44,922 bases of DNA from IMG/VR virus record IMGVR_UViG_3300015189_000006, positions 1-44,922 of that record. One strand, written 5' to 3'. Both the position numbers and the translations under genes were made by a program. The notes below the pieces were generated by a model, which was not told where the DNA came from, made no database searches, and saw only the letters and a list, made by a program, of their open reading frames with translations. This DNA comes from a virus. This document shows, piece by piece, positions 32,336-39,570 of the stretch. Every line of letters starts with the position of its first letter. The first letter of the stretch is position 1.

Positions 32336-33467
32336 TGGCCGCTGAGTACCAGTTGTGGCTCTCCACGCCGTTCGGCACTCGCGTGGCAGCCCTGCCGCTC
32401 GAACAGGTGGCGAAGCTCACCTATGCCCGCACCGTCAACGCCGTGGGCAGTCTCGTGATCGAGTGTGAGCGGGACGCCGTGCCGGCCTCCTGGGTGACCG
32501 AGGACGCACGGATCGAGGTGTGGCGCCTGATGGCGGCACATGGACGCTCGAAGGCGAGGGGCCGTGGCTGCTGTCGAAGTGGGTCAAGGGGATCAGCAAG
32601 GACGGCGCGCGCACATGGAAATTGACGGCTGAGCCTCTGATGACGCTGCTGAAGAGACGCCATGTCCTCTACTACGCCAACGGCACCAATGCGCTGTACA
32701 CGCTGCCGGCCGAGCAGTTCCTGAAGGCGCTGTTTGACAACAACCTCGGGGCGAACGGCGACGGCTCGCCGCTGAACGTGGTCGGCAGCATCACGGGCCG
32801 CGACTGGGGCGCGTACATGACGTATGCGCCGGTGCAGTTCCTCGGCCCGACGATCACAAAACAGATGGCGTGGCGCAACGTCCTACCCGTGATGCAGGAG
32901 ATCGCCAAGTCGAGCACGGGGTCAGGCGTCCCGATGTACTTCGACCTGGTGCAGTCAGGGGCAATCTTTGAGTTTCGGGTGTACGTCGGGCAGCGCGGCA
33001 TCGACCGCAGCACGGGCACGGGCAGGCTGATCGTCTCGGCGGAGCGCGGGTCGCTGGGCGGCGACATCGAATATGGGATCGACTGGTCGGATTCAGCCAG
33101 TGTCGTGGCGGCTGGCGGCCAGGGGCAGGACGCGGCGCGGCTGGTGACACCACTGGCCGACGTGGCGGCTGTGGGCCGCTCCCCGTTCGGACGGCGCGAG
33201 GCGTGGGTAGACGCCACGCAGGTGACGACGTTCACGGGACTGGCGACCGAGGCGTACCAGGAGCTTCGGGCGCGCCGGCCCAAGCGCATCTTGACGGGCG
33301 ACCTGCTGAGCGTGCCAGGGGCGGTGTACGGGCTGGACTGGGGCTTCGGTGACAAGCTGATCGCGGAGTTCGAGAAGGAGTCGTACACGGCCACCGTGGA
33401 CGCCGTCACCGTCACATTGGACGGCGGCAAGGAAGAGATCAAGGCCGCGATCAGAGGCGAGGTCTGA
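32335..33467 (+). CDS. Gp37-like baseplate protein, apparent frameshift
   Basis: This region encodes one siphovirus ReqiPepy6 Gp37-like tail protein in two frames. The 5' frame (ATG 32335) runs MAAEYQLWLSTPFGTRVAAL through RIEVWR. The second frame opens at 32520 and continues APDGGTWTLEGEGPWLL to the stop at 33467. Joining them at about base 32526 gives RIEVWR-PDGGTW, as expected for the family. One extra C in the CC run at 32526-32527 would restore a single 377-residue frame. Causes could be a sequencing or assembly error, a real mutation, or a -1 frameshift. If real, the tail would lack an intact copy. The protein probably forms part of the baseplate hub. Confidence 0.75.
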
Positions 33468-34045
33468 TGTCGATCGACAGTGCGCTGATGCGGATGCTGG
33501 AGCGGATCGACCGTCTGGAGCGGGGGGCCGAGCGGCGGGGCACGGCAGAGATCCCGAGGGGCGTGCCCGTTGGGGTGGTGATCGACTACACGGGATCAAC
33601 GGCACCAGCGGGTTGGCTTCTCTGCCAGGGACAGCTTATCAACCGCACCACCTATGCGGCACTGTTTGCCGTCGCCTCCACAACGTATGGAGCAGGAGAC
33701 GGCTCGACAACGTTCGCTCTACCCGATCTTCGAGGACGTGTCGTGGCTGGCAAGGATGACATGGGTGGGACGAGCGCGAACCGCCTTACCTCTCCGATCA
33801 ACGGTGACAACCTCGGGGCGGCTGGCGGTGCGGAGTCTCACACGCTGGCCGTCTCAGAGATGCCGTCGCACTCGCACCTTCCAACCGACGGCGGGAACTA
33901 CTTCGGAAACGGAACGACTTCATCACTCGCAGCGTCGTCGGGCGTTGGTGGCCTTGTCACGATGTCCAGTTCGGGTGGTGGTGGTTCACACAACAACATG
34001 CAGCCAACCCTGGTCCTCAACAAGATCGTCTTCGCTGGTGTGTAG
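33467..34045 (+). CDS. Tail collar fibre protein
   Basis: 192 residues. A short helical start (ALMRMLERIDRLERGAERR) that could form a trimeric coiled coil is followed by a phage tail collar domain: PVGVVIDYTGSTAPAGWLLC, then YGAGDGSTTFALPDLRGRVV. The end carries the matching HSH and GSHNNMQPTLVLNKI motifs. Such proteins form short tail fibres or tips that touch the host surface. ATG overlaps the previous stop. Confidence 0.9.
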   Translation: MSIDSALMRMLERIDRLERGAERRGTAEIPRGVPVGVVIDYTGSTAPAGWLLCQGQLINRTTYAALFAVASTTYGAGDGSTTFALPDLRGRVVAGKDDMGGTSANRLTSPINGDNLGAAGGAESHTLAVSEMPSHSHLPTDGGNYFGNGTTSSLAASSGVGGLVTMSSSGGGGSHNNMQPTLVLNKIVFAGV

Positions 34046-34096
34046 CCGATCATCCAGGCTATTGACGATGGACGCGTTCAGCCCGGGAGGGATCTC

Positions 34097-36235
34097 ATGA
34101 CCGACACACTCCGGGTCGCGGGGATGGGATGGCCGAACGGAGCCGTCTCCGGCGGAAACGGTCGCATCCTGTCGCTCCCGTCCGACGAGATCCTGCTGCT
34201 GGGATCGGAACACTGGCACTACGACGCGGCGGTGGGTGCCGGCAAGCGCGTCCTCTTCCGGGGAATGGCTCGTCAGGGCTTTCGGCCGGCCGAGGTCCAG
34301 TGGGATCCGGGGCGCTACGTTGCGGAGATCCTTCGCGACGCCCGGCGCGTGACAGCGCCGATCACCGATTTCGTGGCCTGGAACGAGTCGAATCTCCAGG
34401 ACGAGCGGGGGGACACTCGCTCTGACCACGGCGACCTGACCGACCTGATGCGCCTGATCGGAGGGTTCGGCCTGGAAGTCGTCTTGCGGCTGCGACGGGA
34501 GTTGCCAGGGACCGCGCTGCACTTCGGAGCGTTCGCGCCAAAGGACGAGACCGACTACATCGACCTCTGGCGGCCGGCAGCCGAAGCGTGCGATGTGATC
34601 GACGTGCACGCATACGGCCAGGGCGAGGGCATCGTCGGCCACATCCAAAAGTACGCGGCGCTGTTCCCCGACAAGCCGATCCACCTGACCGAATGGCACA
34701 GCGACCTGAACGGCCCGGGGATGGACCGTGAGACGCTGAAGCTGCTCGCGGAGTACGCGGCCGTGCACGAGCAGTTCCGAGCCTACTACTTCCTGTGGCG
34801 GTGGGACGGGGCACCATCTCACCAGCGGGATCTCGCCGACGCCATCGCCGTTGAGGGCAACGACGAGCGGCTGGCCCTCTTCAGGAACCCCCCAGCAATG
34901 CTCGCCACGCCGACAGACGAGCCGCCGCTGGTGATCGACCCGCCGATCCACGAGCCTGCGACGGAGGACCCCGTCCCAGAGGGGACAGCCATGCCTGACC
35001 CCTACGAGCATTTCGCATTGGAGCAGATAGTATCTGCGTCCGAGTGCCCGCTGGAGAACGTGCGGGCCAACTGGCCGAGAATCGTGGAGCAGCTCGCCCA
35101 CTGTGGCATCAACGACCGGGCCACGCAGATTGCGGCCATCGGCACCACGGCCATCGAGACGGCCTCGACATTCCTGCCTGTACGTGAGGCGTTCTGGCTC
35201 AGCGAAGCATGGCGCGCGGCGAACCTTCGCTACTACCCGTGGTACGGCCGGGGACTGATTCAAATTACCTGGGAAGCCAACTACCGCGCTTTCGGTCAGA
35301 AGGTTGACGAACTCTGGCAGGCTGGCGGAGCAATCGACCTGATCGCCCGTCCTGACGATGCGATGGAGCCGGACATCGCTGCTGCCGTCATGGCCGTCTA
35401 CTTCCGCGATCACGGTGGCGATGGGTTGTGCCTGATCCCTGAAGCCGCGCGGCGCGGCGACTGGCGCGAAGTGCGGCGGCTGGTGCAGGGCGGCGCGGCG
35501 GGGCTGGACCGACTGGTAGCGATTGCAGCAGCGCTCGAAGGCGAAGCGCCACCAGTGAGCACTGAGCGACTGTACGGCGTCGATGTGCCGGATGGTGTGA
35601 TTCGACAGCAGGACTCCTGGACGTGCGCGGTACGGACCACCTACGCGGCGCTGTGGTCGCTGGCTGACCAGGGCGTCGGCGAGCCTGTCACCTACGGCGA
35701 CGGTGGCCCGCGAGATGTGTACGACTGGCTGGTGCCGGCCTACGATGCGCCAGACGTCGGACTGCTCGATCACACTGGGGCAGGATTGGCAGCGGCGCTG
35801 CGTGAGCACGGGTACGTGGCAGAGCACGCCTATCCCGTCTCGCTGGAGCAGGTGCTCGAACGAGCCGGCGCGATGCCTGTCATGATTGGTGGGGACGGCT
35901 TCAATCACTGGGCGTATGTGCGTGGTCGGACCAATGACGGCGGGCTGGCGCTGGAGAACCCGGCGCCCGGCCACGCTGGCATTGACGACTACCTTCGAGA
36001 CTCGTGGGGCAGACTCGGACCGATGGCAATGGTCTGGATAGAGCCGGTGGCTGTTGAGCCTGTGTCAGTGCCGGCCCCGCCAGACTACGCCACGCTCGTC
36101 GGAGTTGCGTTCAGCGAGCAGGGCGTCGTGGTGCCGGCCCTGGCTGCCGCGCTCGCCAACCCTGATGATGCCAACCTACGTACCCAGGTGGATTCCGTGC
36201 TGCGATTCCTGAGATCCAACCAACCGGCGGCGTGA
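34097..36235 (+). CDS. Three-domain lysin: TIM barrel, GH19-like, C39-like peptidase
   Basis: 712 residues; GGGAGGG lies before the ATG. Residues 1-265 look like a clan GH-A glycosidase barrel, with WNES (acid E97) and TEW (nucleophile E199). A Pro-rich linker (about 268-300) follows. Residues about 308-480 resemble GH19-type phage lysozymes: AIETAS with E354, and YGRGLIQITWEANYRAFG. Residues about 493-650 fit a papain-like C39 peptidase: QQDSWTCAVRTTYAAL with C510, and NHWAYVRG with H604. The last part is a short helical tail. It is the only lysin seen and follows the tail genes, so it should degrade the cell wall at release. Three catalytic domains in one phage lysin is unusual. Confidence 0.8.
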   Translation: MTDTLRVAGMGWPNGAVSGGNGRILSLPSDEILLLGSEHWHYDAAVGAGKRVLFRGMARQGFRPAEVQWDPGRYVAEILRDARRVTAPITDFVAWNESNLQDERGDTRSDHGDLTDLMRLIGGFGLEVVLRLRRELPGTALHFGAFAPKDETDYIDLWRPAAEACDVIDVHAYGQGEGIVGHIQKYAALFPDKPIHLTEWHSDLNGPGMDRETLKLLAEYAAVHEQFRAYYFLWRWDGAPSHQRDLADAIAVEGNDERLALFRNPPAMLATPTDEPPLVIDPPIHEPATEDPVPEGTAMPDPYEHFALEQIVSASECPLENVRANWPRIVEQLAHCGINDRATQIAAIGTTAIETASTFLPVREAFWLSEAWRAANLRYYPWYGRGLIQITWEANYRAFGQKVDELWQAGGAIDLIARPDDAMEPDIAAAVMAVYFRDHGGDGLCLIPEAARRGDWREVRRLVQGGAAGLDRLVAIAAALEGEAPPVSTERLYGVDVPDGVIRQQDSWTCAVRTTYAALWSLADQGVGEPVTYGDGGPRDVYDWLVPAYDAPDVGLLDHTGAGLAAALREHGYVAEHAYPVSLEQVLERAGAMPVMIGGDGFNHWAYVRGRTNDGGLALENPAPGHAGIDDYLRDSWGRLGPMAMVWIEPVAVEPVSVPAPPDYATLVGVAFSEQGVVVPALAAALANPDDANLRTQVDSVLRFLRSNQPAA

Positions 36236-36241
36236 AATTCG

Positions 36242-36304
36242 CGAACCGTTAGTATCCCACGGCGATACTAACGGTTCGACCCTCAATCATTAGTATCGCC
36301 GTGG
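36242..36304 (+). promoter_or_regulatory. Two mutually exclusive 15-bp hairpins
   Basis: CGAACCGTTAGTATC (36242-36256) pairs perfectly with GATACTAACGGTTCG (36264-36278). The overlapping CCACGGCGATACTAA (36257-36271) pairs perfectly with TTAGTATCGCCGTGG (36290-36304). The middle segment can therefore join only one partner at a time, as in attenuators and riboswitch expression platforms. The outer ends also carry GAACCGTT/AACGGTTC, the half-sites of the repressor operator at 41829. It starts 7 bases after the lysin stop. Confidence 0.75.
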
Positions 36305-36309
36305 AGCCG

Positions 36310-36505
36310 TGGTAGAGTGATGGCGGTGACCGCATGGGCGCGGATCGGCAGTATGAGCCGGGGTCATCAGGCTGAACCCCTGACCCCTCATAGGGCGGGA
36401 GAGCCGCTCTCCGCTAATTGGTAGACGAAGTCCCGGTCAGCTACCAGCCGTGGCAGCACGGTGCGGAAAGGGCACGTAGGTGTAAATCCTGCCGCGCCCG
36501 AACCA
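36310..36505 (+). ncRNA. Structured non-coding stretch with tRNA-like 3' part
   Basis: No convincing gene lies on the + strand here. Several hairpins are visible: GGGGTCA/TGACCCC (36360-36387), GGAGAG-CCG-CTCTCC (36398-36412) and CCGTG-GCAG-CACGG (36448-36461). The segment GTAGG-TGTAAAT-CCTGC (36476-36492) followed by CGCGCCCGA and ACCA closely resembles a tRNA T-arm, acceptor strand and tail, and AATTGGTAGA (36416-36425) resembles a D-loop. No normal anticodon arm is found and the span of about 113 bases is long. Together with the following terminator it could be a phage small RNA or a decayed tRNA. No function is claimed. Confidence 0.4.
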
Positions 36506-36535
36506 GAAGCCCCGGACCAAACGGTCCGGGGCTTC
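36506..36535. terminator. Strong bidirectional terminator hairpin
   Basis: GAAGCCCCGGACC and GGTCCGGGGCTTC form a perfect 13-bp stem with an AAAC tetraloop. It lies after the structured RNA on the + strand and 8 bases beyond the last minus-strand gene, so it can end transcription from both sides. The T-run is weak on both strands. Confidence 0.8.
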
Positions 36536-36542
36536 TCTGCGT

Positions 36543-36626
36543 CTACTCCTGGGCGGCCTGGATCTCGCGCCACGACGGCCCGGGCATGATCTCGTCATCG
36601 TCAGAGTAGCCGCGCCGGGGGCGCAT
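36543..36626 (-). CDS. 27-residue peptide at end of minus-strand operon
   Basis: ATG overlaps the stop of the upstream gene (TGATG), and the frame ends 8 bases before the terminator. The product is polar and acidic in the middle (SDDDEI) with a basic start (MRPRRG). Coupling to the gene before it and placement before the terminator support translation. Function unknown. Confidence 0.45.
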   Translation of the reverse strand: MRPRRGYSDDDEIMPGPSWREIQAAQE

Positions 36627-36961
36627 CAGTACCTCTCTCGATTGGCACGGACGAGGATCATCTCGTTCGCCGCCTCCAGGAACAGGCCACAGAACGCCCC
36701 CGGCTCGACGCCGGCGTCAGTGAGGAGCACCTGTACGCTCTCGTCGTTCAGGTCAACGGGCATTAGTGTCGTGACCGTCAGCAGATGATCGAGAATCGGT
36801 GCCTCCCAACGAAACACCAGCTCCCGCCACCGCCACCGGCTGCTGATGTAGCAGGCAACATCCTGGACGGTCAGCGGGTCTAGTTCGCCAGGGAACGCAC
36901 TGTAGAGCGTCTTGCGCAGGATCATGCGCACCGTCCGCTTGTCCTGGTCTGTGATCGCCAT
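36626..36961 (-). CDS. Hypothetical protein, 111 aa
   Basis: The ATG at 36961 is chosen because GAGAGGA lies about 9 bases upstream; the longer frame would overlap the neighbour. 111 residues, mixed helical, with DVACYISSRWRWRELVFRW in the middle and an acidic end. No domain recognised. It is the fourth gene of the minus-strand operon that starts at 37732. Confidence 0.6.
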   Translation of the reverse strand: MAITDQDKRTVRMILRKTLYSAFPGELDPLTVQDVACYISSRWRWRELVFRWEAPILDHLLTVTTLMPVDLNDESVQVLLTDAGVEPGAFCGLFLEAANEMILVRANRERY

Positions 36962-36963
36962 CG

Positions 36964-37164
36964 TCAGTTCCTCTCTACGCGCCGCACGGTGTAGGTCAGC
37001 GGCCTGGTGTGCGCGATCCACTCGCCGTGACTCTGCCGCCAGTCCAGCGGCCCGCCGGCGTCATGCTCAGCTTCGGCTCGCGCGGCCTCCGGTGTCTGGT
37101 GCGAGAGCGGCGAGACGCCGCCACCGCACCCGCTCGTGTCCTGCCAGGCGACGATGTAGGCCAT
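36964..37164 (-). CDS. Hypothetical protein, 66 aa
   Basis: 66 residues with strands at both ends (AYIVAWQDT and TYTVRRVERN) and a helical middle rich in Ala and Glu. The layout is like small phage proteins with a beta-alpha-beta pattern. It is 2 bases from the next gene and shares a base with the preceding stop. Function unknown. Confidence 0.55.
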   Translation of the reverse strand: MAYIVAWQDTSGCGGGVSPLSHQTPEAARAEAEHDAGGPLDWRQSHGEWIAHTRPLTYTVRRVERN

Positions 37165-37358
37165 CAGAACGCATCCACCAGGTCGTGCACGTCGCAGAAG
37201 TCGCCGTCAGAGCGGCGGTCATCGGGGCAGTCCGTCTCCATGCACGGCGACGGCGCGCCTGCGCGCATCTGGGCCACGTAGGCCGCGCCTTCGGGGGTGA
37301 GAAAGATCCTGACATCGCCGAGTCGGTCGTAGGTAGGCGTGTAGTTGGCGGCGCTCAT
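37164..37358 (-). CDS. Small Cys-containing protein, 64 aa
   Basis: Starts at the ATG of a TGATG overlap. Residues YTPTYDRLGDVRIFLTPEGA form a folded-looking start, and the C-terminal half has three cysteines and a histidine (CMETDC, then FCDVH), a possible metal site. Function unknown. Confidence 0.55.
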   Translation of the reverse strand: MSAANYTPTYDRLGDVRIFLTPEGAAYVAQMRAGAPSPCMETDCPDDRRSDGDFCDVHDLVDAF

Positions 37359-37732
37359 CACGCTGCCCGCCGCGCCGAGGCGTAAGCCACAGCCACGCTG
37401 TCAGACGCGAACGCTGCCCGGCCGGCTTGCTCACGAGCCTGCGCCGCCTCCCGCTCGACACTCAGGACGATGCGTGCAGCCCACTCGTGGGAGCAGCGCC
37501 GAGTCGGGTAGTGGACGCGGGCGACGCACTCGCAGGCGTCAGGGCGCACGGTGTAGGTGACGGTTGCGTCGGTCAGGCTCTTGACGGCGAACGTGCTGGC
37601 GTCGGTCTGCGCGACGTGGCCGAAGGCGATCAGCTCGGCAGCCTTGCCGATGCGGGAGCGGTCAGCGGGTGCGATGCTGAGCGCGCGGGCGATGACGGCC
37701 TGGACGGTGGTGAGCGATACTGCGTGTGCCAT
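37358..37732 (-). CDS. SWIM-type zinc-finger protein
   Basis: The ATG at 37732 has GGAGG about 7 bases upstream and is preferred over an upstream in-frame start. The middle of the 124-residue product reads VTYTVRPDACECVARV, followed by RRCSHEWAARI: the C-x-C...C-x-H pattern of SWIM zinc fingers, which bind DNA or proteins. It is the first gene after the minus-strand promoter, so it may regulate the operon or the lysogenic state. Confidence 0.65.
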   Translation of the reverse strand: MAHAVSLTTVQAVIARALSIAPADRSRIGKAAELIAFGHVAQTDASTFAVKSLTDATVTYTVRPDACECVARVHYPTRRCSHEWAARIVLSVEREAAQAREQAGRAAFASDSVAVAYASARRAA

Positions 37733-37797
37733 CTGAGTCCTCCATACGACTCTGGTGGTTCGCGGCTCGTCGGGTACCATCCGACGGGCCGCCACTT

Positions 37798-37872
37798 CTT
37801 ACTACTGCATCATACTCCCTGCGACATCATCTGTCAAGCGTTTATCCGATATCTATGCACTACTTACTACTG
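37798..37872. promoter_or_regulatory. Direct repeats CTTACTACTG flanking the minus-strand promoter
   Basis: CTTACTACTG occurs at 37798-37807, over the expected transcription start, and at 37863-37872, upstream of the -35. The 65-bp spacing is close to six helical turns, so a protein could bind both on one DNA face and form a loop. The HTH gene at 37903 or the repressor are candidates for binding. Confidence 0.6.
37809..37837 (-). promoter_or_regulatory. Near-consensus promoter of the minus-strand operon
   Basis: On the minus strand TTGACA (37837-37832) is separated by 17 bases from TATGAT (37814-37809). This is a perfect -35 with optimal spacing and a 5 of 6 match at -10. Transcription would start near 37802 and run through 37732-36543 to the terminator. 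Such strength suggests expression in the lysogen, for instance of genes useful to the host. Confidence 0.8.
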
Positions 37873-37902
37873 TCTGCTATGCTGACGGCTGAGGAGATCA
37901 TC

Positions 37903-38097
37903 ATGTCTCAGTCCGTGCTTACGGTTCCCGAAGTAGCTGAGCGCCTTCGCCTCAATGAGGAGACAGTGCGGCGCTGGCTGCGTACCGGCAAGATCCAGGG
38001 GGTACGGCTCGGCGGCACCCGCGCCGGCTACCGGATCCCAGCGTCCGAAGTGGACCGACTGCTCGGCACGGCGGAGGCCTCGCAGCCAGAAGCCTGA
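37903..38097 (+). CDS. Excisionase-like HTH protein
   Basis: The ATG at 37903 has GAGGAG about 7 bases upstream. The 64-residue product is one MerR/excisionase-type winged helix: LTVPEVAERLRLNEETVRRW, then LRTGKIQGVRL and YRIPASEVDRLL. Proteins of this kind (HTH_17) often act as recombination directionality factors or small regulators. It lies divergent to the minus-strand operon and shares its control region, and the integrase is 1.5 kb away. It could set excision or repress the neighbouring promoter. Confidence 0.8.
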   Translation: MSQSVLTVPEVAERLRLNEETVRRWLRTGKIQGVRLGGTRAGYRIPASEVDRLLGTAEASQPEA

Positions 38098-38213
38098 CTG
38101 TGGTTGCGCTCCGCGTTGTCATGGTGTCACACTGTCGAAGGTTGTGCTTTCACCTGATGACACCGACGTGTAGGTTGTCGTTGGTCGCTGGAAGCAGGGA
38201 AGATAGGACCGTG

Positions 38214-38453
38214 ATGGGGAAGTTCACCGATCTGCTCTATGCTCGTCCCTCATTCTTGGAGGGAATCGGGCGGCTGCTCGACATGGGCGGCACGCTCAAC
38301 GAATACAACCGGTGCGATACTCCTGAAGATGCCGACCTCGTGGCGCTGCGCTCGGACTGGGAAGCCCTCGGGCAGGACTACCGGGCCGCGTTGGGTTCGA
38401 TCATCCACGAATCGCAGGTGAGCGCCGAGCATGGCACCACGGCGGCGGGGTAA
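38214..38453 (+). CDS. Hypothetical protein, 79 aa
   Basis: Start taken at ATG 38214, since the longer frame begins in non-coding-like sequence. The product reads FTDLLYARPSFLEGIGRLLD, then GGTLNEYN and a helical end (DWEALGQDYRAALGSII). Proteins with this GGTLNEYN-type pattern are found in genomes of high-GC bacteria and their prophages, function unknown. It overlaps the next gene by 23 bases. Confidence 0.55.
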   Translation: MGKFTDLLYARPSFLEGIGRLLDMGGTLNEYNRCDTPEDADLVALRSDWEALGQDYRAALGSIIHESQVSAEHGTTAAG

Positions 38454-38907
38454 GGATCGCGAGCTCACGCCTCGGCAGAATCCGAGTCAAGAGCCAGAGC
38501 GCCCCAATACGTCACTCGAATACTTCGAGGCGACGATCACGGCCTACCGAGGCCCGCTGCCCCCCGTGGAGATGCTGCGGGATCTTGACCAGCTCGTCCC
38601 GGGCGCGGCTGAACGGTCACTGACGCTCTTCGAGGATCAAGCACGCCACCGTATGGACCTGGAACGCCGAGCCATCGGGGGGGACATCGTCCAATCCAGG
38701 CTCGGCCTCCTTGCCAGCTTCGTGTTGTCGCTGGTGACGATCAGCGGGTCGATCTATCTGATTGCCACCGGGCATAGCCTGGAGGGCTTCGGCACGATCA
38801 TCTCCACCATCGTGGCCTTGGTCGGAGCTTTCACCTACGGCACCAAGAGCCGCAAAGATGAACGTCGCGAAAAGGCGGAACAACAGCAACGACTGAAGTC
38901 CCGCTGA
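38431..38907 (+). CDS. DUF2335-like membrane protein
   Basis: 158 residues. The N-terminus is polar; then follows the pattern YRGPLPPVEMLRDLDQLVPG, a helix (AERSLTLFEDQARHRMDLER) and two membrane helices (LLASFVLSLVTISGSIYLI and FGTIISTIVALVGAF), ending in a basic tail. This matches the layout of DUF2335 proteins, which have no known role but are frequent in prophages and mobile elements. In a lysogeny region it could serve in immunity or exclusion, which is inference. Confidence 0.75.
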   Translation: MAPRRRGKDRELTPRQNPSQEPERPNTSLEYFEATITAYRGPLPPVEMLRDLDQLVPGAAERSLTLFEDQARHRMDLERRAIGGDIVQSRLGLLASFVLSLVTISGSIYLIATGHSLEGFGTIISTIVALVGAFTYGTKSRKDERREKAEQQQRLKSR

Positions 38908-38918
38908 CGGCGCCACCC

Positions 38919-39311
38919 TCAGATGGTGCCGGCAGACCGAGCACCAGCGGCGCGGAGTGCGTCTCTCAGGGCGATCCACGCCGCCCGCTCGTCATGTCCG
39001 TCGTACCAACACTCTCGAATCACGTCCACCGTGTGAGGGCCGAGGCGGCGGTAGACGGACAACCGCCGCACGTCGGCATCCTTCGTTGACAGCACCACTC
39101 TCCATGATATCGGCGGCTCTGGAAACAGGGCCAGCAGTATGTCAGGCTTGCTCTCCTGCACCAGCTTGACAATGGCGTCTCGGTGCGGTTGGAGACGCTC
39201 CAGGCGCTCGTCAGTCCCGTTCAGGACAGAGTTGACGGATGTGAACTGATGGTCATCCAACAAGCGGCGATAGGTGCTCAGCAGAAGGAGGCGGTCCGTG
39301 ATCTCTCGCAT
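38919..39311 (-). CDS. Hypothetical accessory protein, 130 aa
   Basis: Minus strand, convergent with the DUF2335-like gene. The ATG at 39311 is chosen; the longer frame has a poor N-terminus. The product is helical at the start (EITDRLLLLSTYRRLLDDHQ), has ISWRVVLSTKD strands and an amphipathic end rich in Ala and Arg. No family recognised. It stands alone between convergent and attachment regions, as lysogen-expressed cargo often does. Confidence 0.5.
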   Translation of the reverse strand: MREITDRLLLLSTYRRLLDDHQFTSVNSVLNGTDERLERLQPHRDAIVKLVQESKPDILLALFPEPPISWRVVLSTKDADVRRLSVYRRLGPHTVDVIRECWYDGHDERAAWIALRDALRAAGARSAGTI

Positions 39312-39361
39312 GGTTGTGATAGGCGCGGCGCTGCAACATACTGTGCACCACGCCCGGACCC

Positions 39362-39545
39362 TACCACCTACGTACCACCTGAGCCCTGAAACGATGCTCC
39401 GAAACAGTCTGCTAGGTGGTAGCCGCAACCCTGGTAGCCCCATGCCCAGGAGGGGCGCCGACCTCTGCCACATGTTCCAGAAGTTCGCGCGGACCAGATA
39501 AGGCGGGCAACCATTTGGCCCCGATTACCACCTGACGTACCACCT
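39362..39545. other. Candidate attP with repeated TACCACCT arm sites
   Basis: Directly downstream of the integrase gene, TACCACCT occurs at 39362, 39373, 39526 and 39538, and its complement AGGTGGTA at 39414-39421. The two pairs share the form TACCACCT-N3/4-TACCACCT with 11 and 12 bases between starts. Paired repeats on both sides of a central 145-base stretch are what arm-type integrase sites look like in phage attachment sites. The crossover core would lie between about 39381 and 39525 and cannot be pinpointed here. Confidence 0.55.
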
Positions 39546-39570
39546 ATGGGCCGAAACCCCATCGTAAACC

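Noticed and set aside
33986-35974. Long 662-residue frame on the minus strand
   Set aside because: It is antisense to the lysin, whose motifs are clear. Long antisense frames are expected in GC-rich coding DNA.
36391-36505. Ordinary tRNA gene
   Set aside because: T-arm and acceptor-like parts are visible, but the T-loop lacks TTC, no anticodon stem-loop with a 7-base loop is found, and the acceptor pairing has mismatches. Reported only as a tRNA-like element.
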